From assembly GCF_044466355.1 (NCBI RefSeq), contig NZ_JBITMQ010000011.1, positions 186,001 through 250,000 on the forward strand: a stretch of DNA of 64,000 bases, written 5' to 3'. The translations under genes and the position numbers were made by a program. The notes under the pieces were generated by a model that saw only the letters and a list, made by a program, of their open reading frames with translations, was not told the origin of the DNA and searched no databases. Source of the DNA: Actinophytocola sp044466355 (GTDB lineage Bacteria; Actinomycetota; Actinomycetes; Mycobacteriales; Pseudonocardiaceae). Below are positions 40,609-51,673 of this stretch, piece after piece; position 1 is the stretch's first letter, and every line of letters begins with the position of its first letter.

Positions 40609-41361
40609 ATGAAGAGCTTCCTGGCCGTTCTCACCGGACTGGCTGCCGCACTGGTCGTGTTCGTGGTCCCCGCGTCCGCCGATCCGGGTCCGGTGACCCC
40701 GGCCGGCGTCGAGGCCGCCGACGGTTGTCACACGTGGAACCGGACGTTGTCCGAGGGCACGTCCGGCGAGGACGTGCGCCAGCTGCAGATCCGCGTGGCG
40801 GGCTATCCCGGCTACGGCGGCGTGCTGGCACTGGACGGGGCGTTCGGCCCGGCCACGAAGGCCGCGGTGACCCGGTTCCAGCAGGCGTACGGTCTCGCCG
40901 CCGACGGTGTCGCGGGCCCGGCCACGTTCGGCAAGCTCTACGAACTGCAGGACGACGACTGCACCCCGGTCAACTTCACGTGGGCGGAGCTCAACCGCTG
41001 CAACGGCGACTGGTCCGGCGGGAACGTCTCACCGGACCAGGCACGGGCCAACGCGCTGGTGTCCATGTGGAAGCTGCAGGCCATGCGCCACGCGATGGGC
41101 GACCGCCCGATCGTCGTGAACGGCGGGTTCCGCAGCGTCGCGTGCAACAACGCGGTCGGCGGCGCCCCGGCGAGCCGGCACCTGTACGGCGACGCGGTCG
41201 ACCTGGGCGCGGGTGCGCAGGGCTTCTGCGCGCTGGCGCGGCAGGCCCGCGACCACGGCTTCGCGGAGATCCTCGGCCCCGGCTACCAGGGCCACGACGA
41301 CCACGTCCACGTCGCCGCGCGCTCCGGGCAGTTCTGGTCGGCGCCCAGCTGCGGCATCTGA
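40609..41361 (+). CDS. Secreted M15 peptidase with peptidoglycan-binding domain (copy 1)
   Basis: A 250-residue exported D-alanyl-D-alanine-type metallopeptidase. A signal peptide (cleavage near residue 23, VPASA) is followed by a PG_binding_1 domain (about 35-105: LQIRVAGYPGYGGVLALDGAFGPATKAAVTRFQ) and an M15_3 catalytic domain. The zinc/catalytic pattern SRHLYGDAVDLG...HDDHVHV is intact (His, Asp, His). It probably trims peptidoglycan peptides. ATG at 40609 is chosen over longer frames. A near-duplicate follows in tandem. TTGACA at 40573 may be its -35. Confidence 0.9.
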   Translation: MKSFLAVLTGLAAALVVFVVPASADPGPVTPAGVEAADGCHTWNRTLSEGTSGEDVRQLQIRVAGYPGYGGVLALDGAFGPATKAAVTRFQQAYGLAADGVAGPATFGKLYELQDDDCTPVNFTWAELNRCNGDWSGGNVSPDQARANALVSMWKLQAMRHAMGDRPIVVNGGFRSVACNNAVGGAPASRHLYGDAVDLGAGAQGFCALARQARDHGFAEILGPGYQGHDDHVHVAARSGQFWSAPSCGI

Positions 41362-41412
41362 CGGGCTCGGGTACCGGGCGATACCCCGTCGAGAGTCCGG
41401 TCGTTAGGCCGG

Positions 41413-41434
41413 TCGGTCGGTTGGTTCCGACCGA
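41413..41434. promoter_or_regulatory. Hairpin between the tandem M15 genes
   Basis: TCGGTCGG (41413-41420) pairs with CCGACCGA (41427-41434) around TTGGTT, within the 169-base gap between the two peptidase genes. It could terminate copy 1 or be an operator for copy 2. Confidence 0.45.
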
Positions 41435-41530
41435 AGTATGAATTCCTGTCGTGATTCATTGACCTAACCATGATCCTCAGACACTCTCCGAAGGTCACCT
41501 TTTACCCCTGCCTCGAAAGGTGCTCCTCTC

Positions 41531-42289
41531 ATGATGCGAAGGATTCTGCTCACACTCGCGGCGTTCGTCCTGGCGATGGCCGGCGCGACAACAGCCGCCT
41601 CGGCCGACCCCGAACCGGTCACCGCGGAGGACATCCACGCCGCCGACACCTGCTACACCTGGAACCGCACCCTGTCCCAGGGGGCGAGCGGCAGCGACGT
41701 CACCCAGCTCCAGATCCGCGTCGCGGGCTGGGTCTCGTACGGCGAGAACCTCGCGCTCGACGGCCAGTACGGCCCGGCCACAGCCGCCGCGGTCAAGCGG
41801 TTCCAGGCCGGCTACGGCCTGACCGCGGACGGCATCGCCGGTTCGCAGACGTTCAACAAGATCTACGCGCTGCAGGACTCCGACTGCACGCCGATCCACT
41901 TCGCCTACTCCGAGTTCGACGACAACTGTGGCGCCAACAACTTCAACGGTGGCAAGGTCAGTGCGGCCACGGCCAAGGAAAACATCCGGCGGATCATGTG
42001 GCAGCTCGAGGCCGTGCGGCACAAGCTGGGCGACCGGCCGATGGTGATCACCTCCGGCTTCCGCAGCATCTCCTGCAACAGCGCGGTCGGCGGCTCGTCG
42101 AGCAGCCTCCACATGTACGGCCAGGCCGCCGACCTCGGTCTGAGCAGTTCGCCGAGCCAGTGCCAGATGTGGGGTGCCGGCAGGTACGCCGGGTTCGAGG
42201 AGATTCTCGGCCCGGGCTACCCCGGCCACAACGACCACGTGCACGTCGGCAACAAGTCCAGTCGCTTCTGGAGCGCGCCGAACTGCTGA
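41531..42289 (+). CDS. Secreted M15 peptidase with peptidoglycan-binding domain (copy 2)
   Basis: A 252-residue paralogue of the preceding gene with the same order: signal peptide (cleavage near 25, AASA), PG_binding_1 (LQIRVAGWVSYGENLALDGQYGPATAAAVKRFQ) and M15_3 domain with SLHMYGQAADLG...HNDHVHV. The zinc-site His, Asp and His are conserved. The two copies are similar over their whole length, so this is a tandem duplication; the middle segments differ most (QGFCALARQ versus SSPSQCQMWGAG). ATG at 41531 follows GAAAGGTGCTC. Confidence 0.9.
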   Translation: MMRRILLTLAAFVLAMAGATTAASADPEPVTAEDIHAADTCYTWNRTLSQGASGSDVTQLQIRVAGWVSYGENLALDGQYGPATAAAVKRFQAGYGLTADGIAGSQTFNKIYALQDSDCTPIHFAYSEFDDNCGANNFNGGKVSAATAKENIRRIMWQLEAVRHKLGDRPMVITSGFRSISCNSAVGGSSSSLHMYGQAADLGLSSSPSQCQMWGAGRYAGFEEILGPGYPGHNDHVHVGNKSSRFWSAPNC

Positions 42290-42358
42290 GTGCCGCTTAA
42301 CGAACCGTGAAGGAAACGTCGCTGGTGCCGGGCCCGTGGCCTCGTCGATGCTGACGCC

Positions 42359-42871
42359 ATGGAACCTGACACAAAGGACTGGACCTGGGTCCTGACGCGT
42401 CCGTGCCCCGAATGCGGGCTCGACACCAGAACGTTGCACCACGACGACGTGCCCGCCATGCTGCGCGACAACGCCGCGGCATGGCGGGCCGTTCTCGTTC
42501 GCGACGACGTGCGCACCCGGCCGAACCCGGACACGTGGTCGCCGCTCGAGTACGCGGCACACGTGCGCGACACGTGCCGTGTCTACACCGAACGCCTCCA
42601 CCTGATGCTCACCCAGGACGGCCCCGCCTACCCGAACTGGGACCAGGACGCGACCGCCGTCGAGGACCGCTACGGCGAGCAGGACCCGGCGACCGTCGCG
42701 GTGGAGCTCGTCGCGGCCGCCAACCACCTCGCCGACCGTTTCGCCGAGGTCAGCGGCGACCAGTGGCAGCGCACCGGGACCCGCAGCGACGGCGCCCACT
42801 TCACCGTGGACACCTTCGCCCGCTACTTCATCCACGACCCGGTCCACCACCTGCACGACGTGCGGCGTTAG
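42359..42871 (+). CDS. DinB/DUF664-like protein
   Basis: A 170-residue cytoplasmic protein of the DinB four-helix-bundle type, often metal-binding and thiol-related. Visible family features are CPECGLD near residue 18, WSPLEYAAHVRDTCRVYTERLHLML (about 60-85) and the late FARYFIHDPVHHLHDV with His residues suited to metal binding. DinB-type enzymes include mycothiol-dependent transferases, which would fit an actinobacterium, but no substrate is predictable. Convergent with the ABC permease, overlapping its stop by four bases. Confidence 0.85.
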   Translation: MEPDTKDWTWVLTRPCPECGLDTRTLHHDDVPAMLRDNAAAWRAVLVRDDVRTRPNPDTWSPLEYAAHVRDTCRVYTERLHLMLTQDGPAYPNWDQDATAVEDRYGEQDPATVAVELVAAANHLADRFAEVSGDQWQRTGTRSDGAHFTVDTFARYFIHDPVHHLHDVRR

Positions 42872-43593
42872 GCGCGCGGCTCCCAGCGGAACGCGCGGTG
42901 GAACACCACCCCCGACACCGCGAACCACAGCACCGTCGCCGCCAGCCCCAGGGGTACCGCGGGCAGCGCCGCCTCGGTCACCCCGCCGCCCCAGCCCCGC
43001 GCCACCAGGTCACCTGGCCCGGCGATCGGCATGACCAGCCCGATCGTGACGAGCGCCGGTTCGGTGGACGCCGTCATGAACATGCCACCCACCGCCGCCA
43101 GCAGCACCGGGGTCCCGGTCAGCTGGGTCGCCTCCACCGTCCTCGTGAGACAGGCGGTCGCGACCCCGGTGGCGGTCGCGACCGCCACCCCGAGCACCAC
43201 ACCGGCGACGACCGCGACCGGGTCCTGCGGCGGCGGCGCCCCGGTGGCCACGCAGAACACCAGGTAGGCGGCCGTTTGCGCGAGCCCGACCACGAACACC
43301 GGCGCCAGTACCCCGCCGAGGATCGCCGAGTCGGACAGCTCGGAGGTGCGCAGCCGTTTCAGCACCCGCGACTGCCGCCGCGCGGTGAAGACCGTGAGGC
43401 TCACCAGGTACGCGGACAGCATCGTCAGCAGCAGGAAGTTCGTGGACAGCAGCCTGCCCCACAGCGCCGGGTCGTCGGGCTTCTGCCCGAACAGCGTGAG
43501 CGCCGCCAGCCCGACGGGGACGACCACGACCGAGAACGCCGTGACGCGCCGTCGCAACAGCAACCGGAGTTCCACAATGGACAGTGTGATCAC
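42868..43593 (-). CDS. ABC-2 type transporter permease
   Basis: A 241-residue membrane protein with about six helices, partner of the upstream ATPase. The N-terminus ITLSIVELRLLLRRRVTAFSVV and ARRQSRVLKRLRTSELSDSAILGG are typical of ABC-2 drug or peptide exporters. GTG at 43593 overlaps the ATPase stop as GTGA. A longer frame upstream lies inside the ATPase gene and is not coding. Confidence 0.9.
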   Translation of the reverse strand: MITLSIVELRLLLRRRVTAFSVVVVPVGLAALTLFGQKPDDPALWGRLLSTNFLLLTMLSAYLVSLTVFTARRQSRVLKRLRTSELSDSAILGGVLAPVFVVGLAQTAAYLVFCVATGAPPPQDPVAVVAGVVLGVAVATATGVATACLTRTVEATQLTGTPVLLAAVGGMFMTASTEPALVTIGLVMPIAGPGDLVARGWGGGVTEAALPAVPLGLAATVLWFAVSGVVFHRAFRWEPRA

Positions 43594-44474
43594 GACGCCT
43601 CCAGTGCCAGGAAGACCTCCTGCAGCGACGCCTGTGTCGCGTGGAGATCGTCGAGCCGCACCGCGTTCCGGTCCGCCCACAGCAGCAGCGCGAGCAGATC
43701 CTGTTGCAGGGTCTCGGTTTCCACGGTCAGCTCGCCGTCGGCGACGGCGGCCGTGCCGGAGAACGCGGGCAGCCGCGGAACGGCCGAGGGCAGCGTGGCC
43801 GTGATCCGCGCGGGCTGCGACGCGAGCACCTCCGACATCGTTCCGTCGACCCGGATCCGCCCGGCATGCATGATCGCGACGCGGTCGGCGAGCGCCTCCG
43901 CCTCCTCGAGGTAGTGCGTCGTCAGCAACACGGTCGTGCCGGTGGCGGCGAGGTCCTCCACCAGCGCCCAGACCCGTTGGCGGGACTCGGGATCCAGGCC
44001 GGTGGTCGGTTCGTCGAGCACCAGCAGCCGCGGCCCGCCCCACACCGCGAGTGCCACGTCGAGCCGGCGTCGCTCGCCGCCCGACAGCCGGTCCACGGGC
44101 ACGTCCACGCGGTGCGCGAGTGCCAGCCGGTCCACCAGCCCGGCGGGGGAGTCGGTCCGGCTCGACAGCCGCTGCCACAGCGACACCGTCTCCGCCACCG
44201 TCAGTTCGTCGATCAGGCCGGACTCCTGCGGCAGCACCCCGATCGACGGGGCGATCGCGTTCCGTTCCGTGTACGGGTCGTGCCCCAGCACCCGCACCGC
44301 TCCCGCACCCGGCCGCAGGAAGCCCTCGATGATCTCCAGTGTCGTCGTCTTCCCCGCGCCGTTCGTGCCGAGCAGCGCGAACACCTCGCCCTCGGCGACG
44401 TGGAAGTCGATCCCGTCGACCGCCACCACGTCCCCGTAGGCGTGGCGCAGGCCGTTCACCTCTATCGCTCGCAT
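43590..44474 (-). CDS. ABC transporter ATP-binding protein (drug-export type)
   Basis: A 294-residue ATPase with Walker A LLGTNGAGKTTT (about 35-46), Q-loop LPQES, signature RLSGGERRRLDVALAV, Walker B LLVLDEPTTGLDPES and the switch His in LLTTHYLEEAE. It has the C-terminal extension of DrrA-type exporters. Forms an exporter with the following permease. It diverges from the histidine kinase; paired sites in the gap suggest control by the response regulator. Confidence 0.92.
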   Translation of the reverse strand: MRAIEVNGLRHAYGDVVAVDGIDFHVAEGEVFALLGTNGAGKTTTLEIIEGFLRPGAGAVRVLGHDPYTERNAIAPSIGVLPQESGLIDELTVAETVSLWQRLSSRTDSPAGLVDRLALAHRVDVPVDRLSGGERRRLDVALAVWGGPRLLVLDEPTTGLDPESRQRVWALVEDLAATGTTVLLTTHYLEEAEALADRVAIMHAGRIRVDGTMSEVLASQPARITATLPSAVPRLPAFSGTAAVADGELTVETETLQQDLLALLLWADRNAVRLDDLHATQASLQEVFLALEAS

Positions 44475-44533
44475 GGTGAGAACGGTGCCGAACCGGGGAG
44501 GTCCGAGGTAGTGCGCGCACGCACGGGGTCGCG

Positions 44534-44566
44534 TGACAGCCGTCTGTGCGCGGTATGACAGATGTC
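44534..44566. promoter_or_regulatory. Tandem response-regulator binding sites
   Basis: TGACAGCCGTC (44534-44544) and TGACAGATGTC (44556-44566) are repeated with a 22-base period, about two helical turns. The second copy extends into the palindrome ATGACA-N2-TGTCAT (44555-44568). They lie in the 112-base gap between the divergent ABC transporter and the kinase. Binding by the neighbouring response regulator is inferred. Confidence 0.6.
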
Positions 44567-44586
44567 ATTCGGCTACCGTTCGGCCC

Positions 44587-45747
44587 GTGCCCGAACGGGA
44601 TGCGCTCACGTCGCTGCACCGCTACACCCGGCTGACGCTGCTCGCGACGGTGCCGATCATCGGGCTGGCGCCGCTGCTGGTGTCCATGGGCAACGAGCCG
44701 CACTGGACGCGGCTAGCGCCCCTGGTGGCCGGCACCGCCGTGCTCGTGCCCGTGCACTGGCGCCGGGTCGTCAGGGCCGTGGAGTCACCGGCCACGGTGC
44801 CGCCGTGGCGGCCGTCGGCGGTGACGCTCGCGCTGTCGGCCGTGCTGTTCTGCTACGCCTACACCTACGGTGATCCCGGCAACGTGATGTGGATCTTCCT
44901 GCCCGCCGCTCCGGTCGCCGAGCTGCAGTTCGGCCGTTCGCCGTCGGTCGGGTGGCGGCTCACCACGTGGCTCGCGGTGGGTGCCGGGGCGCTCGTCGCG
45001 CTACTGATCACGTTCGTGCCACCGTTGAGCGGCCGGAACCCGCTTCCCGCGGCGGCCGTCGCCATGTTCGTGCTGGCCACGCTGCCGTTCGGGGAGCTGG
45101 TCGCGCTGCGGCAGTGGCGCATCGCGATCGAGCTGGACCAGGCCCGCCGCGACGCCGCCGAGCTGGGCGCGACCCGCGAACGGTTGCGCTTCGCCGAGGA
45201 CCTGCACGACATCCTCGGCCACGCGCTGGAGGTGGTGTCGCTGAAGGCGGAGCTCGCGACCCGCCTCGGCGAGGTCGACGCGGCACGCGCGCACGCCGAG
45301 ATGGCCGAGGTGCAGCGGCTGGCCAGGGCCGCGCTGCGCGACGTCCGCGAACTGGCCCGCGGGCAGCGCCACACCAGCCTGGCGACGGAGCTGTCCGGTG
45401 CGCGCACCCTGCTCGCGTCGGCGGGCATCGAGTGCGCCGTGGACGGTGCGGACGCCGGGGGCCCGCACAGCGAGCTGCTCGGCCGGGTCCTGCGCGAGGC
45501 GGTGACGAACCTGCTGCGGCACGCGGACACCCGCCACTGCTGGATCACCGTGCGCCCGTCCGCGCTGACGGTGGTGAACGACGGCGCCGCGCCAGAAGCC
45601 CCCGGCAACGACAACGACAGCGGCACAGGCACAGGCACGGGCACCGGCCTGGCCGGGCTGTCGCGCCGGGTGACCGAGGCGGGCGGGACGTTCCGCGCAG
45701 GCCCGGGGGAACGCCCCGGCACGTTCACGGTGGAGGCGGTGCTGTGA
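44587..45747 (+). CDS. Sensor histidine kinase (HisKA_3 / DesK-like)
   Basis: A 386-residue membrane kinase. About four to five N-terminal membrane helices (about residues 17-170) precede the dimerisation domain with the phospho-acceptor His207 in FAEDLHDILGHALEV. The ATPase domain follows with the N-box EAVTNLLRHA and the G-box TGLAGLSRRV. A GGCACA-type hexamer repeat encodes GTGTGTGTG just before the G-box. It probably senses envelope stress or a drug, given the divergent exporter. GTG at 44587 is the best start. The stop overlaps the regulator as GTGA. Confidence 0.92.
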   Translation: MPERDALTSLHRYTRLTLLATVPIIGLAPLLVSMGNEPHWTRLAPLVAGTAVLVPVHWRRVVRAVESPATVPPWRPSAVTLALSAVLFCYAYTYGDPGNVMWIFLPAAPVAELQFGRSPSVGWRLTTWLAVGAGALVALLITFVPPLSGRNPLPAAAVAMFVLATLPFGELVALRQWRIAIELDQARRDAAELGATRERLRFAEDLHDILGHALEVVSLKAELATRLGEVDAARAHAEMAEVQRLARAALRDVRELARGQRHTSLATELSGARTLLASAGIECAVDGADAGGPHSELLGRVLREAVTNLLRHADTRHCWITVRPSALTVVNDGAAPEAPGNDNDSGTGTGTGTGLAGLSRRVTEAGGTFRAGPGERPGTFTVEAVL

Positions 45748-46349
45748 TCACCCTGGTACTGGCCGACGACGAACGGCTGACCAGGCAGGCCGTGGCCGCC
45801 CTGCTCGGCCTGGAACCGGACATGGCGGTGGCCGAGGACGTGGCGGACGGCGCCGAGGCCCTCCGCGCCATCGCCGAACACCGCCCGGACGTGGTCGTGC
45901 TCGACGTGGAGATGCCGGTGCTGGACGGCCTCGCGGTGCTGGAGCGCCTCGCGTCGGAGGGCTCCCCGGCACGCTGCGTGATGGTCACCAGGCATGCCCG
46001 GCCGGGTGTGCTGCGGCGGGCGTTGTCGCTGGGTGCGAAGGGCTTCCTCGCGAAGACCGCCCCCGCGTCGCTGCTCGCGGACGTGATCCGCAGGGTGCAC
46101 GCCGGCCTGCGGTACGTGGACCCGGACTTCGCCGCCGAGGCACTCGCGGAGTCCGGGTCGCCGCTCACCGAACGCGAGCTGGCTGTGCTGCGCCTGGTTG
46201 ACGACACCACCACGGCCGCCGACATCGCCCGCGAACTGCACCTGTCGGCGGGCACGGTCCGCAACTACATCTCGTCGGCCATGGCCAAGCTGTCGGCCCG
46301 CAGCCGCACCGAGGCGGCCCGCACCGCCCGGGACCAGGGCTGGATCTGA
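45744..46349 (+). CDS. LuxR/NarL-family response regulator
   Basis: A 201-residue DNA-binding response regulator. The receiver domain has the acidic pair ADDE (residues 8-11), phospho-acceptor Asp54 in VVLDVEMPVLDG, and Lys in LSLGAKGFLAK. A C-terminal GerE-type helix-turn-helix (LTERELAVLRLVDD...ELHLSAGTVRNYISSAMAKL) follows. Cotranscribed with the kinase, with a four-base overlap. The tandem TGACAG sites upstream of the kinase are its likely targets. Confidence 0.93.
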   Translation: MITLVLADDERLTRQAVAALLGLEPDMAVAEDVADGAEALRAIAEHRPDVVVLDVEMPVLDGLAVLERLASEGSPARCVMVTRHARPGVLRRALSLGAKGFLAKTAPASLLADVIRRVHAGLRYVDPDFAAEALAESGSPLTERELAVLRLVDDTTTAADIARELHLSAGTVRNYISSAMAKLSARSRTEAARTARDQGWI

Positions 46350-46750
46350 TCCCACCCACCTGCGGCGCGCGGGCCGCGACCAGGGGGGATACACTCGGTC
46401 CAGGCGTGCACAAGATCGTCGCGCCGGTCGCCACCCCAGGTGGCTCGCACCGGGAACAAAGCCCAGCTCGGCGGGCGTTGGACAATAGGCCGACCCCGGT
46501 TTTGACCCTCTCAGAACCGCCAGGTATCTTTGGTACTCGCGCCCGACCAAGGTCGGGTCGATCCGCGTGCCTGTGCGCGAGTTCGTGTGAACGGACACCT
46601 CGCAGTAACCGCGGAGTTCCTTCCGAGCCTCGTGAGGATGATTCGATCCTGCCCGGGCGTTATGAGGGACGGGCGACACGCCCGACCTCGTGATACGGCG
46701 GGAGCACCAACCACACAGCAAGAAGCAGTACACCAGGAGAAAGCCGGTCC
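46350..46750 (+). other. rpsL upstream leader region, no gene
   Basis: This 401-base gap has no protein-like frame. It holds the rpsL promoter (46502-46530), a small hairpin CCCGAC/GTCGGG around CAAG at 46542-46557, and the AGGAGA ribosome site of rpsL. From 46560 to 46730 several GC-rich segments could pair but no clear terminator is visible. Confidence 0.7.
46502..46530 (+). promoter_or_regulatory. Promoter of the rpsL-rpsG-fusA operon
   Basis: TTGACC (46502-46507) and TATCTT (46525-46530) with a 17-base spacer: nearly consensus -35 and -10 boxes. The predicted leader to rpsL is about 215 bases. Confidence 0.75.
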
Positions 46751-47125
46751 ATGCCCACGATCCAGCAGCTGGTCCGTAAGGGCCGCCAGGACAAGGTCGC
46801 CAAGCAGAAGACTGCGGCCCTCAAGGGGAGCCCGCAGCGGCGTGGCGTGTGCACCCGCGTGTACACCACCACCCCGAAGAAGCCGAACTCCGCGCTGCGC
46901 AAGGTCGCGCGCGTCAAGCTGACCAGTGGCATCGAGGTCACGGCCTACATCCCGGGTGAGGGACACAACCTGCAGGAGCACTCGATGGTGCTCGTGCGTG
47001 GCGGTCGTGTGAAGGACCTGCCTGGTGTCCGCTACAAGATCATTCGCGGCTCGCTGGACACCCAGGGCGTGAAGAACCGCAAGCAGGCTCGCAGCCGCTA
47101 CGGCGCGAAGAAGGAGAAGGCCTGA
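46751..47125 (+). CDS. rpsL: 30S ribosomal protein S12
   Basis: A 124-residue decoding-centre protein. TPKKPNSALRKVARVKL keeps Lys43, and GGRVKDLPGVRY keeps the conserved lysine near position 88, both streptomycin-sensitive wild type. Starts MPTIQQLVRKGR. Its stop overlaps rpsG as TGATG. First gene of the str operon. Confidence 0.98.
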   Translation: MPTIQQLVRKGRQDKVAKQKTAALKGSPQRRGVCTRVYTTTPKKPNSALRKVARVKLTSGIEVTAYIPGEGHNLQEHSMVLVRGGRVKDLPGVRYKIIRGSLDTQGVKNRKQARSRYGAKKEKA

Positions 47126-47595
47126 TGCCTCGCAAGGGACCGGCCCCGCGCCGACCGCTGATCTCCGACCCGGTCTACAGCTCCCCGCTGGTCACGCAGC
47201 TGATCAACAAGGTGCTGCGGGACGGCAAGCGCTCGGTCGCGGAGAAGATCGTCTACAACGCCCTCGAGGGCGCCCGCGAGAAGACCGGCACCGACCCGGT
47301 GGTCACGCTCAAGCGTGCGCTGGACAACGTGAAGCCGACCATCGAGGTGAAGAGCCGCCGCGTCGGTGGCGCCACCTACCAGGTGCCGATCGAGGTCAAG
47401 CCGGGTCGCTCCACGACGCTGGCGCTGCGCTGGCTGGTCACGTTCTCGCGGGCCCGCCGGGAGAAGACGATGCAGGAGCGGCTCATGAACGAGCTGCTCG
47501 ACGCGAGCAACGGTCTCGGGGCGAGCGTCAAGCGCCGCGAGGACACGCACAAGATGGCGGAGTCGAACAAGGCCTTCGCCCACTACCGCTGGTGA
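47125..47595 (+). CDS. rpsG: 30S ribosomal protein S7
   Basis: A 156-residue protein that organises the 3' domain of 16S rRNA. It starts MPRKGPAPRRPLISDPVY and has the typical VTFSRARREKTMQERLMNELLDASN segment. ATG shares bases with the rpsL stop. fusA follows 63 bases later. Confidence 0.98.
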   Translation: MPRKGPAPRRPLISDPVYSSPLVTQLINKVLRDGKRSVAEKIVYNALEGAREKTGTDPVVTLKRALDNVKPTIEVKSRRVGGATYQVPIEVKPGRSTTLALRWLVTFSRARREKTMQERLMNELLDASNGLGASVKRREDTHKMAESNKAFAHYRW

Positions 47596-47658
47596 CGGCC
47601 CGCGGCCAACAGCCGTTACGGCCGCACCAACGCTGATTGAGGACAGGGGAAGAGACCC

Positions 47659-49758
<2,100 letters not shown>

Positions 49759-49879
49759 CTGAATCCGGTGCGGGCTGCCTGGGTAGTTCCCTCTATGGTT
49801 CCGCACAACTGACCCCAAAGACTGCTGCCGCTGATACCAGAGTGGCGGCGTAGAGAACAAGTCCAGGAGGACGAGAGAA

Positions 49880-51073
<1,194 letters not shown>

Positions 51074-51084
51074 TTATCCCGGAC

Positions 51085-51113
51085 GGGGCCCCAGGTCAAG
51101 CACCTGGGGCCCC
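51085..51113 (+). terminator. Terminator of str operon (after tuf)
   Basis: GGGGCCCCAGGT (51085-51096) pairs perfectly with ACCTGGGGCCCC (51102-51113), 12 bp, around CAAGC. A short GGTTT run follows. It separates the str and S10 operons. Confidence 0.85.
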
Positions 51114-51147
51114 CCGGTTTGGGTGCCGCGAAACGTGTGTGGCATCC

Positions 51148-51176
51148 TTGACAGGTTGCTCGTCGCGGACGGTCAT
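51148..51176 (+). promoter_or_regulatory. Candidate promoter of the S10 operon
   Basis: A perfect -35 TTGACA lies at 51148-51153. The hexamer at the 17-base spacing is GGTCAT, a weak -10. The leader to rpsJ would be about 170 bases and also contains AGTCTT-A-AAGACT at 51314-51326, a perfect inverted repeat of unknown role. Confidence 0.5.
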
Positions 51177-51354
51177 GCGATCGGTCGTGTTCGAGCTGGC
51201 TCGCGGCATTGGCCGCCGGGCCACCTATGACCACACTCCTGAGGGCAAAAGTCCAAGGGGCCGGTCTGTGCGTAGGGCGCGACACACCCGACCGCGTGGA
51301 CCGGAGCGGCACGAGTCTTAAAGACTGCATCGAAGAAACGGACGGCAAGCCACC

Positions 51355-51660
51355 ATGGCGGGACAGAAGATCCGCATCCGGCTCAAGGCCTACGACCACG
51401 AGGCGATCGACGCTTCGGCGCGCAAGATCGTTGAGACGGTTACCCGCACGGGTGCTCGGGTCGTCGGTCCGGTGCCGCTGCCCACCGAGAAGAACGTGTA
51501 CTGCGTCATCCGCTCCCCGCACAAGTACAAGGACTCGCGGGAGCACTTCGAGATGCGCACGCACAAGCGTCTGATCGACATCCTCGACCCGACGCCGAAG
51601 ACGGTTGACGCTCTGATGCGCATCGACCTCCCGGCCAGCGTCGACGTCAACATTCAGTGA
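51355..51660 (+). CDS. rpsJ: 30S ribosomal protein S10
   Basis: A 101-residue protein, also NusE, a partner of NusG in transcription antitermination. Starts MAGQKIRIRLKAYDHEAIDAS and contains VVGPVPLPTEKNVYCVIRSPHKYKDSREHFEMRTHKRLIDI. First gene of the S10 operon; rplC starts 13 bases after the stop. Confidence 0.98.
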   Translation: MAGQKIRIRLKAYDHEAIDASARKIVETVTRTGARVVGPVPLPTEKNVYCVIRSPHKYKDSREHFEMRTHKRLIDILDPTPKTVDALMRIDLPASVDVNIQ

Positions 51661-51673
51661 GGCCTGAGTACTA

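Noticed and set aside
44475..44703. Longer frame of the ABC permease extending through the ATPase gene
   Set aside because: The upstream part is an out-of-frame reading of the ATPase; the permease has its own GTG overlapping the ATPase stop.
46870..47030. Possible streptomycin-resistance substitutions in rpsL
   Set aside because: Lys43 and the lysine in GGRVKDLPG are wild type.
51139..51354. Short open frames in the S10 leader as a possible leader peptide
   Set aside because: They are Arg/Ser-rich, lack ribosome sites and overlap in several frames, as expected by chance in high-GC DNA.
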